Shown: one piece after another, positions 36,201 to 45,144 of the stretch | Layout of the letters: each line of letters opens with the position of its first letter | How positions within the stretch are numbered: the stretch's first letter is position 1 | NCBI GenBank assembly: GCA_003056245.1 | Contig: MVDH01000001.1 | Coordinates: forward strand, 423,028-487,027 | DNA length: 64,000 bases | Reading direction: 5' to 3' | Origin: Cellvibrio sp. 79 | Lineage (GTDB): Bacteria > Pseudomonadota > Gammaproteobacteria > Pseudomonadales > Cellvibrionaceae | Program-made: the position numbers and the translations under genes | The notes under the pieces: generated by a model | What the model was told of the DNA's origin: nothing | Seen by the model: the letters and a program-made list of their open reading frames with translations, nothing else | Database searches by the model: none

Positions 36201-39200
36201 ATACAACCATTGCGACCAGCAATGAAATCCAAATCAATTCCGGTGCTGGCAGTTGGTACAGTTTTACGGCGACAGTACCCGCGAGTACTACAATCAATGC
36301 TAACGATAAGTTGCGCTGGTATTTTCAATTCCGTGCGTCCGGCGGAAAAGATATTACCTTTCATTACGACAGCGTATCGATTAACTCGCGCTCATCATTT
36401 TGTGTGGCTAGTGCGCCTGCGTTGTTAAGTTTGAGCGGCAGTGTGAGTCAGGCCTCTATCGTTGAGGCTACAACTCCTACATTGACTTATACACTTAAAT
36501 ACATCAATACCGGTGGTAGCACGGCTAACAATGTGGTGCTGGTTGGTGCATTGCCAAGTGGGTTTACCAACTGCGAATATTCTACAAATAATTCCATCTG
36601 GAATAGTTGTTCAAATGTTGCCGGTGCAGCGCACAATTTCGCGCTGGGAAGTATTGCATCAAATACATCGGGAACGGTTTATGTTCGCGGTGGTGTACCC
36701 GGCGGAACCAGCGCCGGTAATACATTAACGGCATCACCAACGATTACCAGTAACGAAACCAGTTTAATTACCAAATCCATAACCATGAATGTGGTTGCAG
36801 CTGTTGCCAGCGGCTCTCCCAATATCGCATTGCAATTGTCAGCGGATAAATCCAGCGTGGTGCCGGGGGAAAATGTCACTTATACATTGAAAGCCATTAA
36901 TCTTGGTAATGCGAGCGCCACCAATGTGGTGATTTCCAATGCGTTACCCATACAAAGTTATTACACCTACAATTCCTGCACTGGATGCAGTCAAAACACC
37001 GGGACTTTAACCTGGGCTGCGGGAACGTTTACCGCCGGACAAACCAAAACCTATAGCTACACGATGACAGCGGGCACCAGTGGTTTATCGGCCGGTGTCT
37101 ATTCAATAAGCGATAATTTATCGGCAACCGGCGATGCCGCCGTTAGTGCAACGAGCAATAGCGTTACAATTAATATCAGCGGCAACCCGGAATTAACTGC
37201 AAATATTTCCGCAACACCCAATTCCGGTCTGTCACCGGGCGATATCATCACCTACAACGCCAGCGTGCAAAATAGTGGCAATGCGACGGCGACCTCGGTC
37301 ATTGTGTTTGATCCCGTTCCGGAATACACCGAGTTTTATAGTGACCTCACTGCTTCAACAGGAACTGCCAGTTTCGATACCATCAACAATCGAATTGTTA
37401 TTGATGCAGGAAATCTTTCTGCATCTGCAACAGTGACGTTCAGTTTCAAAGCGCGGGTTAAAGCGTTGGCTTCAGGCAGTACCAATATTATTAACACGGC
37501 AACAGTGAGTGCTACTAACGCCGGACAAAAAAACTTTTCCACAACAGCGACGGCATCGGCAGCACCAGTGTTGGAGCTATCGCAATCTTTGACTGGCGCC
37601 AGCGCTTATCCTTCTGCGACTATTAACAGTAATGCAACAAGTAGCAATATTTTTGTTGATACCACTGATCACTTGCAATTAAACCAGTTGATAAAAATTG
37701 GTTCACAAATACGCCGGATTCTTGCACTGGGTGCTCGCAGCATTACATTGGATTCAGCTGCTACGGTAACAGCGGGCGATGCGGTAATCGGTGCATTAAC
37801 ATTAAATATTGCTTACCAAAATACCGGCGATGCAACAGCAGCTGCTGTTGCGCTGAGCGATGTACTTCCCAATGGATTAGGATTTTATTCTGCGATTGGC
37901 AATTCAACTGCGCCTGCACAAGATTCCAGCGGTACAGTGAATTGGTCTTTGGGGGATTTGGCTCCCGGAGAAATGGGAACACAATCCATTCTGGTATTCC
38001 CCACTGGTGTGACAGGCGCTTTAACTGTCGCGGGTAGTTTACAGGCAACCAATGCTACAACGGCTACTGCAAATGTGGATGTTGTAGTCGGTGGTATTTC
38101 CCTGAAAAAAGAAACTACGACACCTGTATTAATCGCTGGTAATACAGCGACCTATCGCATCACGTTAACCAACAGCCTTGCAACGCCGGTGTTCGGTATT
38201 ACGGTAACCGATACACTCTCCCCGGGTTTCGCCTATGTTTCCAGCTCAGCAACTGTGGGCGGCGTTGCTAACGAACCACAATTTGCCGGAAGTGATATTG
38301 AACAGTTGATGCCAACCTGGAGCAACGTAAGTATCGCTGCTAATTCAACCCTGGTAATTGAGTTCCAGGCAAATACATCCGTCAGTTTAGGTGGAGGCAC
38401 TTATCAAAACGAATTGATGGCAACCGCTCCTGTAGGTATTGGTGTTACACCCTTTGATGCCATTTCCTCCACCACAGAAGATGTTACCTTGCTGGGTAGC
38501 AATAAAGGACTATTAAACGGTTATGTGTTTTATACCGACCGAAGCGGTGCCAGTAATTTTGATAGCTCAACAGATTTGCCGTTGGCAAATGTACGTGTGG
38601 AAATTTATAAAACCGGCGCAGATTGCAGTGATCCGTACAGTGCGACCTGCTATGTTGTTTACACGAATGCACAGGGCTATTTTGAAAAAATTATTGCTGC
38701 TGAAGGCTGGTATGTGAACGTGGTTACTTCGGGAGATTTGAATGGGAGCTGGAACCAAATTGTTGGAACAAATAATCAATTAGTCATTGTTCCCGATCAA
38801 TCCAGTGTTTTGAATGAAAATGGTTTTTCACCGGCAAACACAAGTTCTTCATCAATTGTCTCAAGTTCCTCATCAATTGTTTCAAGCGCTTCATCGATTG
38901 CTTCAAGCGCTTCATCAATTGTTTCAAGTTCTTCGTCAATAATTGCTAGCGCATCATCGAGTATTTCCAGCAGTGTCCAGAGTTCGAGTGAAGCAAGTTC
39001 ACTTCAAAACTCAAGTGAATCGTCAAGTGCAGGTGTAATTTCTTCGATATCCAGTGTGACGAATTCAAGCATCTCATCATCTGCTGTGAGCAGTTCGGTA
39101 GAATCCAGTTCATCGCTTGGTTCCAGCTCAGCCAGCTCAAGCGAATTATCAAGTATTGCAAGTTCGAATATCTCATCATCCATTACCAGTAGCTCTTCGT

Positions 39201-41392
39201 CTTCGGTGGAATCAAGTTCATCGATAAGTTCGGTGTTTGTATCCAGTAGCGATCAGAGTGTGAGTGCTGTTAGTAGCTCATCCATTAATTCCAGCGCGGT
39301 TAGTTCAACTGCAAGTTCAACTGAATCGTCAAGTGCTGGAAGCATTTCTTCATCATCTAGCATTGCAAGTTCCGTTGAATCTTCATCTGCAAGTAGTATT
39401 GCATCCTCAATTAATTCAAGCGTGATTAGTTCAACTGCAAGTTCAGGCGAATCTTCAAGTGCCGGAAACATGTCTTCATCATCCAGTGTTGCAAGTTCCG
39501 TTGTCTCATCTTCAGTTGGTAGTACAGCATCCTCTGTGGGGACCAGTTCATCGACAAGCTCCATGTTGACGTCGAGTAGTGATCAAAGCGCGAGTGAAGC
39601 CAGCAGCACCAGTTCGGATAATTCCAGTTTGAATAGCTCACATGAATCCTCAGCAGGGGCTAGCCAGGTTTCCAGCTCAAGTGCATTGTCTTCTTCAAAT
39701 TCCAGTTCATCTGCTCCATCCATCGCGGCGATTGATACACAGGGAAATCTGTATAACGGTGAAACCTTATTAAAAAATCAACGTAAATCATTCCGTGTTG
39801 TTGGTAATACTGGACCACTCAAAATGATCGCCAGTGTGCTTCAATCCGGTAATTTGCATGCAGCGGAAGAACTCAATGCAAGTTCCGCCAATACATTTTT
39901 CAATACGTATTCAGCAGAACTGATTGATGATGGAAATGGCAGTTATCGTTTTGCTGCAACAAGGGCAGGTATGTTTACCATTACATTTATTGATAGCAAC
40001 GCGCAGGAAGCCAGCCTGGTATTTGTTGTTCATCCGCGTATCGCATTTATATCCACGCAACAACAAGCCACATCAGATACGGCGGTGACAGTAAATTTAT
40101 TGCTGGATGATGATCCTGTTGAGTATCCCGTTATTGTACCCATCAGCGTTGAGAATGCGCATCTCACACAAAATATCGCCAGCGATTTAAAGTACGAGAT
40201 TAATCAGGGAAGAAAGCTTAATTTTACGTTTACGCCTGCAGTCAATAATGGAGAGATTATTTTCAGATTGAATGTAGATGGTCTGGAAAATACAACCCTG
40301 GGTGGGTTAATAGAGCATAAAGTCATGTTGATGGAAGCCAGTCAACTGCCACTCAACCTACGCTTGAGTGCTACGCAGGGCGGCCAGGAAAAAACGGTAG
40401 TTCGTAATGTGGATGGTTTGGTGCAATTGAGTAGCTCATTGAAAGGGGATGGTTATGTTTACGATTGGAGCGCTTCAAATCCTGCATTGCAGATCAATTC
40501 GGCTTCATCAGATCAGGTGAATGTTAACCCTGCAACCTTGAACGGTTTATATCTGGTCAAATTAAAAGTAACAGAACGTAATAGCCCTAACCGCACGTTG
40601 ACTACAGAAATATATTTACGCATTGTTGCGGAAATTCCTGCGGCCTATGAAGTATTTATCGGTTCAACGGACTCGCATAGGTTGCCTATTTGTATTGATG
40701 GCGGGATGAATCGTGTTGGAGCCTGTAGCAACGAATTGTCAGCTATTTATATGGAGACGTTGGACGACTACCAATTGCACCTGGGGTTATCTTCTGATTT
40801 TGCATCATGGCGTGATACTGAATTTGCGTTGTCCATTGAACCTAAAGATATCGTAGATGCTGCCGGTAATTCGCTGCCTAATCAAATTGACCGTGAATAT
40901 ACTCATCTTGGTTACCGCGTGGATTTTGAATTAACGGGGTTAGCACAAGTTGGTCAGTCCGCTCCCATTGTCATTCCCTTGAAGCCGGGCCTGACAATTC
41001 CTGCGAATGCAGTATGGAGAAAATATCATGGCGGTGGCTGGCAATTATTTATATCTGATGTGGCAAACCATATCGCTTCCACCAAACGTCAAGGAAATGC
41101 GTCTTGCCCCTGGGCTGGTTCCAACGACTGGAGAGAAGGATTAAATGCAGGTGATGATTGTGTGCGGTTGATAATTCAAGATGGTGGTCCGAATGATACA
41201 GATGGCCAGGCGGATGGTGTCATCCGTGACCCCAGTACTCTTGCTATCAGGGGCGAGCGAGTAGATGCTACAACCGTTGGTAAGGGCGGTGGCGGTGCGA
41301 CCCATTTTATGTGGCTATTTTTATTGGGCTCAATGCTATTGATTACGAATTCAAAAAAACAACAATTTTTAAGGAGAAAAATCGGTGAATAA
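33203..41392 (+). CDS. Giant surface protein: DUF11-like repeats, Ser-rich linker, anchor-U and GlyGly-CTERM-like end
   Basis: The 2,729-residue protein has a signal peptide (cleavage near residue 24) and an N-terminal domain to about 350 with FFDIDGGGYRSLAAHLDG. About eight DUF11-like Ig-fold repeats follow between 525 and 1780 (for example ASNVVITDTLPNGMSYTSST and ATNVVISNALP). A jelly-roll-like domain interrupts them near 900-1060. A Cna-B/SdrD-like domain (LPLANVRVEIYKTG) lies near 1775-1850, and a Ser-rich linker near 1880-2174. The last 550 residues include CVRLIIQDGGPNDTDGQADG, recalled from choice-of-anchor U proteins, then GKGGGGATHFMW, a membrane helix and RRK, a GlyGly-CTERM-like sorting tail cut by rhombosortase in other species. 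It probably acts as an adhesin or stalk at the cell surface. The downstream barrel gene overlaps its end. Confidence 0.88.
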   Translation: MKNWYLPGVALFFGIALYSLGTSADPYPPTWSNGAGASIHYQPVTWPAEPANPVNCGLSCGDWKPYTRFQQNMNDPRTQDPSNGGTSPQAYVNVASSCSDKNLPSIYYYLYQGATPADDVLMFRWRVESAPHNYATGPSAGSYGASNPWSSALWTVFFDIDGGGYRSLAAHLDGSSGAPSAAVDRLVGIWGESATQSLDYLNDPRVHLLGHNPTAFVGPTGKIMNFTNGLSPNENWPNGANETTWNYGTTRAKSVTQNSCTEYFIDYQIPIALLDASAIGGPKITRSTPISMLFCTANSLNNPFQKDCAVNKAWGADAGKAAPFGDYLSFNQTAAYSQPIISKVEATPPTSCPGNYALKATVQDTLALQSGNVVTSVQSVDFYYWLDTDGDGTANEVSGQWTKITPTATQIAGTLNQWTATWATSSLPKGKYLIGVQALDDNTKLDDGMIPTGINNRTFSYLSGDAANKIYINNAWQSGQQALFPTHSPSQSPAAQENWFGNPNVTGQQIAVIGTAINACGVAPTMSLSANKTSLVANDPVTFTLTFSNPAANTQAVTFSQINAILPNGFTYQTSTTSGTNGLGTADPSIAAQTLTWNYGAPVSLAAGASMTLAFTATATSTAGYYNLNANATTSFGAISASPIGMSVDAARLNLNIVPDSYSLPADNTTTVTFTFNYVNDSVFNLTGGSITSTLPAGATYVSCTGGSACSNNAGNLNWTVGNLAAKSSSTATLTVKLPTSWNSSSLGLSGTLSATAPDASIVSTNATASIAVTGYSTPGVAAMSLIKTASAARIAPSATVTYTLSYSNTGNATASNVVITDTLPNGMSYTSSTGSGSHSSGVVTWNIGSVAAGVSGSVTVTATAAAAPFTYPNPTTNTATINWTGGSAVTADTQVGITGNYCSAVFYFRQGANNNLATIRPASQSAPASSTTYTTTLSNISDNSFESYSTEPNQVVFEQNAVLGSSLNISNQTLTVDYYLSAAQGGGRSQVILRNDTQNTTIATSNEIQINSGAGSWYSFTATVPASTTINANDKLRWYFQFRASGGKDITFHYDSVSINSRSSFCVASAPALLSLSGSVSQASIVEATTPTLTYTLKYINTGGSTANNVVLVGALPSGFTNCEYSTNNSIWNSCSNVAGAAHNFALGSIASNTSGTVYVRGGVPGGTSAGNTLTASPTITSNETSLITKSITMNVVAAVASGSPNIALQLSADKSSVVPGENVTYTLKAINLGNASATNVVISNALPIQSYYTYNSCTGCSQNTGTLTWAAGTFTAGQTKTYSYTMTAGTSGLSAGVYSISDNLSATGDAAVSATSNSVTINISGNPELTANISATPNSGLSPGDIITYNASVQNSGNATATSVIVFDPVPEYTEFYSDLTASTGTASFDTINNRIVIDAGNLSASATVTFSFKARVKALASGSTNIINTATVSATNAGQKNFSTTATASAAPVLELSQSLTGASAYPSATINSNATSSNIFVDTTDHLQLNQLIKIGSQIRRILALGARSITLDSAATVTAGDAVIGALTLNIAYQNTGDATAAAVALSDVLPNGLGFYSAIGNSTAPAQDSSGTVNWSLGDLAPGEMGTQSILVFPTGVTGALTVAGSLQATNATTATANVDVVVGGISLKKETTTPVLIAGNTATYRITLTNSLATPVFGITVTDTLSPGFAYVSSSATVGGVANEPQFAGSDIEQLMPTWSNVSIAANSTLVIEFQANTSVSLGGGTYQNELMATAPVGIGVTPFDAISSTTEDVTLLGSNKGLLNGYVFYTDRSGASNFDSSTDLPLANVRVEIYKTGADCSDPYSATCYVVYTNAQGYFEKIIAAEGWYVNVVTSGDLNGSWNQIVGTNNQLVIVPDQSSVLNENGFSPANTSSSSIVSSSSSIVSSASSIASSASSIVSSSSSIIASASSSISSSVQSSSEASSLQNSSESSSAGVISSISSVTNSSISSSAVSSSVESSSSLGSSSASSSELSSIASSNISSSITSSSSSSVESSSSISSVFVSSSDQSVSAVSSSSINSSAVSSTASSTESSSAGSISSSSSIASSVESSSASSIASSINSSVISSTASSGESSSAGNMSSSSSVASSVVSSSVGSTASSVGTSSSTSSMLTSSSDQSASEASSTSSDNSSLNSSHESSAGASQVSSSSALSSSNSSSSAPSIAAIDTQGNLYNGETLLKNQRKSFRVVGNTGPLKMIASVLQSGNLHAAEELNASSANTFFNTYSAELIDDGNGSYRFAATRAGMFTITFIDSNAQEASLVFVVHPRIAFISTQQQATSDTAVTVNLLLDDDPVEYPVIVPISVENAHLTQNIASDLKYEINQGRKLNFTFTPAVNNGEIIFRLNVDGLENTTLGGLIEHKVMLMEASQLPLNLRLSATQGGQEKTVVRNVDGLVQLSSSLKGDGYVYDWSASNPALQINSASSDQVNVNPATLNGLYLVKLKVTERNSPNRTLTTEIYLRIVAEIPAAYEVFIGSTDSHRLPICIDGGMNRVGACSNELSAIYMETLDDYQLHLGLSSDFASWRDTEFALSIEPKDIVDAAGNSLPNQIDREYTHLGYRVDFELTGLAQVGQSAPIVIPLKPGLTIPANAVWRKYHGGGWQLFISDVANHIASTKRQGNASCPWAGSNDWREGLNAGDDCVRLIIQDGGPNDTDGQADGVIRDPSTLAIRGERVDATTVGKGGGGATHFMWLFLLGSMLLITNSKKQQFLRRKIGE
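38838..39722 (+). repeat. Tandem Ser-codon repeat encoding the poly-Ser linker
   Basis: About 295 codons encode mostly Ser with Ala, Ile, Val, Glu and Asn. At the start the DNA repeats units such as TCATCAATTGTTTCAAG with small changes; later units drift (ESSSAGSISS, ESSSAGNMSS). Both TCN and AGY codons are mixed. Such regions are prone to length change by slippage or recombination, so linker length is likely variable between strains. Confidence 0.85.
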
Positions 41393-42029
41393 ATTTTTCT
41401 TGATAATGGGTTTGTCAGGTCTGGCTACTATGGCCACAGCAGATAATTTGAATAATGATTATCGATTTTACATTGATGCCAGCTTCAATCGCGCATTTGG
41501 CAATGTGGATGCCAGCGATATGAATAATCGTATGGCGGAGTTGGGTTATGAAGCCAATGCGAGCGTGTCAGGTCAAGATCGAAATGCGTGGGATGCAACA
41601 TTCGGTTATCGATTAAAAGACTATCTTGACCTTGAGTTGGGGTATACGGATTTAGGGACAGTCAGGACAAACCTGAGTGGTAATGTCGTTGATATTAATG
41701 ATTACCTAAACAGCGCCAACGTAGTTCATCCTCGTTCAGCAACAGGATTCAATCTGGCATTGCGTGGGCGATTTTATCTAAATGATCATCTATTCCTTTA
41801 TGGACGGGCAGGGGTCTTGTGGGCTGACTCCCGCTATGTGGCGACCGCTGCTATTGAAAAAGAAAAGCGTTCAAAAAAAGATGAGTCTTTTTTTGGCGGG
41901 ATCGGAGTGCAATATGAATTAAACCCTCGCTGGAGTTTACATGTTCATGGTAGCGCTTATCGTATTGAGGATGAGTCAATAAAAGCGTTAGGCCTCGGTA
42001 TTGCCTATCGATTCGGAGCGGATAACTAA
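41385..42029 (+). CDS. Outer-membrane beta-barrel protein, partner of the giant surface protein
   Basis: The 214-residue protein starts at a GTG that overlaps the previous stop by eight bases, with AAGGAG at the right distance. It has a signal peptide (MNKFFLIMGLSGLATMATA) and an eight-stranded OmpA/OmpW-like barrel pattern: DATFGYRLKDYLDLELGYTD, FNLALRGRFYLNDHLFLYGR, GGIGVQYELNPRWSLHVHGS and the C-terminal GLGIAYRFGADN. The translational coupling suggests that the barrel works with the giant protein, for instance as an anchor in the outer membrane. A plain OmpA-type structural protein is the alternative. Confidence 0.82.
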   Translation: MNKFFLIMGLSGLATMATADNLNNDYRFYIDASFNRAFGNVDASDMNNRMAELGYEANASVSGQDRNAWDATFGYRLKDYLDLELGYTDLGTVRTNLSGNVVDINDYLNSANVVHPRSATGFNLALRGRFYLNDHLFLYGRAGVLWADSRYVATAAIEKEKRSKKDESFFGGIGVQYELNPRWSLHVHGSAYRIEDESIKALGLGIAYRFGADN

Positions 42030-42146
42030 ACATTTTTTTGCATGGCGTAATTGGCGAAGTGTGTTGTTAAAAGTTGCGAAAGCCTCGTAGAATGTAAAAA
42101 CTAAAAATAATTTCTCTCTGTTAACTCGCGTTTAAGGATAAATTTT

Positions 42147-43148
42147 ATGTCGCATCTACGTCGCTTCCATCGATACCTTCTTGTAATAACCCATTGCATT
42201 TTATTGTTAACGTTTCCCGTATTTGCCGGTGATAAAGTCGAAGGGAAAAGATTTTTTGTGCTTGAGTCCGGCGGCACACGTTATGAAAGCGCGAGTGAGG
42301 TTTGTGCTGCAGCAGCGAAAGCGCGAGGCGAAGATAAGTCTGTCGACGACCCTTACGATGACGTGGTTGGCCAAAGAGATGAAGGCTCCAGCGTTTGGTG
42401 TGATCTGGCTGATTCAAAGGGTAATAAAACGGATCAACATTATGGCGCTGAAGTATGGGAATGTCCGGCTCACTCACAGCGCGTCAACGACAGTTGTGAA
42501 TGTGCAGAGGGTTACAAATCCACAGGTAATGTTTGTGAAAAAACTGATTCTGCTGTTGCCGAACAAGATGAAGATTCACCCGCTCCCTACGTTGGTGATA
42601 CATCACCTTATGATCCTAAAAAAGCCCGGGAGGATGTTGAGCAAGCGCATGTCAGCACCGGCGGTAATGTCGACGATGTCACCTCCACCACGGTAGCCAA
42701 AGATGCCAATCAGCGGGTCAACGACAACGAAGCGAAAGGAATTGAAGTCGTTAACTGTCGAGGAAATAAGGCAGTGAAGGTTGAGTACGCGGACCCGTTA
42801 ACGGGGGAGCCCACCATTGCAAATATTCCCTATAACAGCAGGGATTTGCCTATTTTCGATGATGTTGCAATTTTCACAGCTGTGTTGGACGGAACAAAAA
42901 GTTACAAGGGCCAAATGACTGCGGCGACGCGAGAATTAAGAACGGCTATTAACAATAAAAAATATCAAGGTAAAGGATTCACAGCACAGCAAAGTAAAGA
43001 TATCCAGGACGGAAAATCAAAAATTGGCGGTAAGTCAGGCTACACATGGCATCACAATGGCGACACAAAAAATATGCAGTTAATTCCTACCGCAATTCAC
43101 GATGCGGTAAGTCATTTAGGTGAAGGTGGTTTGTGCGATGGGAAATAG
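42147..43148 (+). CDS. Exported protein with C-terminal WHH-type HNH nuclease domain
   Basis: The 333-residue protein has a signal peptide (HRYLLVITHCILLLTFPVFA, cleavage before GDK). A Cys-rich EGF-like patch, CECAEGYKSTGNVC, lies near 115-135, followed by an acidic linker. The C-terminal 100 residues carry DLPIFDDVAIFTAVL and then GYTWHHNGDTKNMQLIPTAI with HDAVSHLGEGG. This is the conserved WHH pattern of HNH/EndoVII-superfamily nuclease toxins found at the ends of polymorphic toxins; all recognised His positions are intact. No Rhs, YD or T6SS adaptor domain precedes it and no immunity gene follows in the 172 bp before rlpA. It could be a secreted nuclease or an antibacterial effector delivered by an unknown route. 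Confidence 0.85.
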   Translation: MSHLRRFHRYLLVITHCILLLTFPVFAGDKVEGKRFFVLESGGTRYESASEVCAAAAKARGEDKSVDDPYDDVVGQRDEGSSVWCDLADSKGNKTDQHYGAEVWECPAHSQRVNDSCECAEGYKSTGNVCEKTDSAVAEQDEDSPAPYVGDTSPYDPKKAREDVEQAHVSTGGNVDDVTSTTVAKDANQRVNDNEAKGIEVVNCRGNKAVKVEYADPLTGEPTIANIPYNSRDLPIFDDVAIFTAVLDGTKSYKGQMTAATRELRTAINNKKYQGKGFTAQQSKDIQDGKSKIGGKSGYTWHHNGDTKNMQLIPTAIHDAVSHLGEGGLCDGK

Positions 43149-43206
43149 TTTTTGTGATGTGCGATAAGTTCAGGTAACTGAATAATTGAAATAGGGGTGG
43201 TACGCC

Positions 43207-43225
43207 GGTTGGGCTGGGCCCAACC
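43207..43225. terminator. GC-rich inverted repeat between convergent genes
   Basis: GGTTGGGC and GCCCAACC form an 8-bp stem with a three-base loop, between the WHH nuclease gene and the convergent rlpA gene. It lacks a T-run, so intrinsic termination is doubtful, although its position fits a terminator. Confidence 0.35.
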
Positions 43226-43320
43226 TGCATTAATCGCTTCTAGCAAAAAAGGATGTTGAATCAGTATTATTCAGGTAAATAAAACAAAAAATCAAACGAG
43301 ACTGCATTGCATTTTTTGCG

Positions 43321-43737
43321 TCATTCAATCACTTCAATTTTTACTTCAATAACGCCTGACGCTACGTTTGCTATGTTGCTGAATGCAGATTTAGAAAGAT
43401 CCAGGATTCGGCCTTTAATAAATGGGCCGCGATCATTAATTCTCACAACTACGGTTTTCCCATTCGCCACATTGGTAACCCTGACTTTTGTACCGAAAGG
43501 TAATTTCTTATGAGCTGCCGTATACAGTTTATGATCGTAAATTTCTCCGCTAGCGGTTTTCTTCGATTGATGTAAATTTGCATAGAATGAGGCTTTACCA
43601 GTTTCTACATAAGCAGGCCGATTCTCACTGCTTGTCCCCGTGGGCTGGGTTGAAGGAGCTTTGGGCTTTACGGAGTTACAACCCCACATAAGTGCAGAGA
43701 TGAGTATCACAACCAGTGCATTTAAAGCGAATCTCAT
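43321..43737 (-). CDS. rlpA: RlpA-like septal ring lipoprotein (DPBB domain)
   Basis: From the ATG at 43737 the 138-residue protein has a signal peptide ending in a lipobox (LMWGC) and a double-psi beta-barrel domain with GKASFYANLHQSKKTASGEI, LYTAAHKKLPFGTKVRVTN and RINDRGPFIKGRILDLS. These are the core RlpA motifs, including the DRGPF catalytic-site region of lytic transglycosylases. The C-terminal SPOR domain of larger RlpA proteins is absent, so septal targeting is not assured. It lies 90 bp downstream of the M23 peptidase gene on the same strand, making a small wall-remodelling pair. Confidence 0.88.
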   Translation of the reverse strand: MRFALNALVVILISALMWGCNSVKPKAPSTQPTGTSSENRPAYVETGKASFYANLHQSKKTASGEIYDHKLYTAAHKKLPFGTKVRVTNVANGKTVVVRINDRGPFIKGRILDLSKSAFSNIANVASGVIEVKIEVIE

Positions 43738-43827
43738 ATTGTTCCCTCGTCTATTACATACTGTAAAACCGTTTAAAAGCATCGCTACTTCGGGTGCGTT
43801 TTCCACGCTTGCAATTAACTCTAGCTT

Positions 43828-45144
43828 TTAATTTTGTGCTGGTTTTTCCTGCTTCGCCACTTTAGCCCAAGCGTAAACTCCGCCTGGCAGTTTGACCAGT
43901 GCGAATTCACCAAACCGGCCCATGGTTGGTAATTTATCGCCCGCAGAAAAATTACCAATAACAGGTGAGAATTCATCAGGCAAATAAAATGCCACATAAT
44001 TTTCAGTTAGCGTTAATATCGATTCGGACGGTATTTCCGTCAAACTCCGCGCAATAAATCCTGTTGTGCGGTTGCCGGTTTTAACCCGTAACCACTCTCC
44101 GGCGATTGCATCCACTTGTAACAATTCTCCACGCATTACTGAAGTGACAGCGACAGTTTTCAATGAGGGGCCGCTGCGTAAATTTGCTTTGTCTGTTTTA
44201 ATCGACAACCAGCGCGGCGCCAATTCAACTTGGGGTAGAGTGTAATTGGTTACTAATTTTTTTCGGCCAACCAACGGCAAGGGATCAATCGCGCCCTGCG
44301 CAAATTTGTAGATCCCGAAATGCAAGTGTGGATTGGTAGTGACCGCATTACCGGTATTGCCGACTGTGCCGAGAACTTCTCCGCGCACAACACTATCGCC
44401 AGGTGATACTGCGATTGAGTCGAGATGCGCATAATAAAAAGAACGCTGGTCGCCACGAACCCACACATTTTTTCCGCCGCGCGGTGTATCGCCCACGCGC
44501 GCAACCTGGCCTGCTTCAGCCGCAATTACCGGCGTGCCACGCGGTGCAAAAATATCAATGCCCTCATGCCGTCGCGCTCCACCGTCGCGATCAACACCAA
44601 ACAAACTCTGCACGGCATTTTCGCGTTCGGTATCAACAGGAAAACCATAGCGTAGCGGTGACGTTATAGCGATATCCATTAATCCCTGCGCAGCGTGGGA
44701 TGGCTGAATGCGCACCAGGTACTGGCCAGTATGTTCGGCCGCTATTTTTATTTGTTGTTCCCTCGCCGCGATGCTGCCAATACGCTTTGGCTCGGTTGCT
44801 GCGTCCCTTACATAAAACACATCCACGAAAACGTCGGCGCGCGTATTGATAGATGGAAAAATACTGATCTGGATTAACTCATCCATTTTACGATCAAACG
44901 CAAATGTGATGGGTTGTAGATAGTCAGCTTCAAGCAAGCGACGCTCACTGTAAGGCAAGGATATTCGTAATGGGGCGGCCAGGGATTGCTCCGCTTCCAT
45001 CTTCCATTGCTCGGCTGTAGCTTTTAGATTTTCGCGCAGCAATGCGGAGTAATAGGAATCGTGCGGCGACAGCAGCATCCGGTCTTTAAAGTACCAAGCG
45101 GCCGCACCGAGGAGCGCAATCAATATTATCAACACATATTTCAT
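43828..45144 (-). CDS. M23 family peptidase with SH3 domain
   Basis: The 438-residue protein has an N-terminal membrane helix (YVLIILIALLGAAAWYF) and an all-beta N-terminal half. The M23 LytM domain follows with the zinc ligands in RRHEGIDIFAPRGTPV and NPHLHFGIYKF, and the usual VGNTGNAVTTNPH. A bacterial SH3 domain comes next (KANLRSGPSLKTVAVTSVMR, GEWLRVKTGNRTTGF), and the extreme C-terminus looks like another degenerate SH3. It should cut peptidoglycan cross-links or activate amidases in the periplasm. Both metal motifs are intact, which favours an active enzyme. The upstream in-frame extension to 45252 is rejected because it would bury the membrane segment. Confidence 0.9.
   Translation of the reverse strand: MKYVLIILIALLGAAAWYFKDRMLLSPHDSYYSALLRENLKATAEQWKMEAEQSLAAPLRISLPYSERRLLEADYLQPITFAFDRKMDELIQISIFPSINTRADVFVDVFYVRDAATEPKRIGSIAAREQQIKIAAEHTGQYLVRIQPSHAAQGLMDIAITSPLRYGFPVDTERENAVQSLFGVDRDGGARRHEGIDIFAPRGTPVIAAEAGQVARVGDTPRGGKNVWVRGDQRSFYYAHLDSIAVSPGDSVVRGEVLGTVGNTGNAVTTNPHLHFGIYKFAQGAIDPLPLVGRKKLVTNYTLPQVELAPRWLSIKTDKANLRSGPSLKTVAVTSVMRGELLQVDAIAGEWLRVKTGNRTTGFIARSLTEIPSESILTLTENYVAFYLPDEFSPVIGNFSAGDKLPTMGRFGEFALVKLPGGVYAWAKVAKQEKPAQN

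Noticed and set aside
39253-39564. Minus-strand open frame rich in Glu, Asp and Leu
   Set aside because: It is the antisense of the Ser-rich repeat (TCN and AGY codons read backwards), so the acidic protein is an artefact.
38838-39722. Possible CRISPR-like or minisatellite array
   Set aside because: The repeats are degenerate, in frame, and encode a Ser-rich linker; there are no spacers of constant length.
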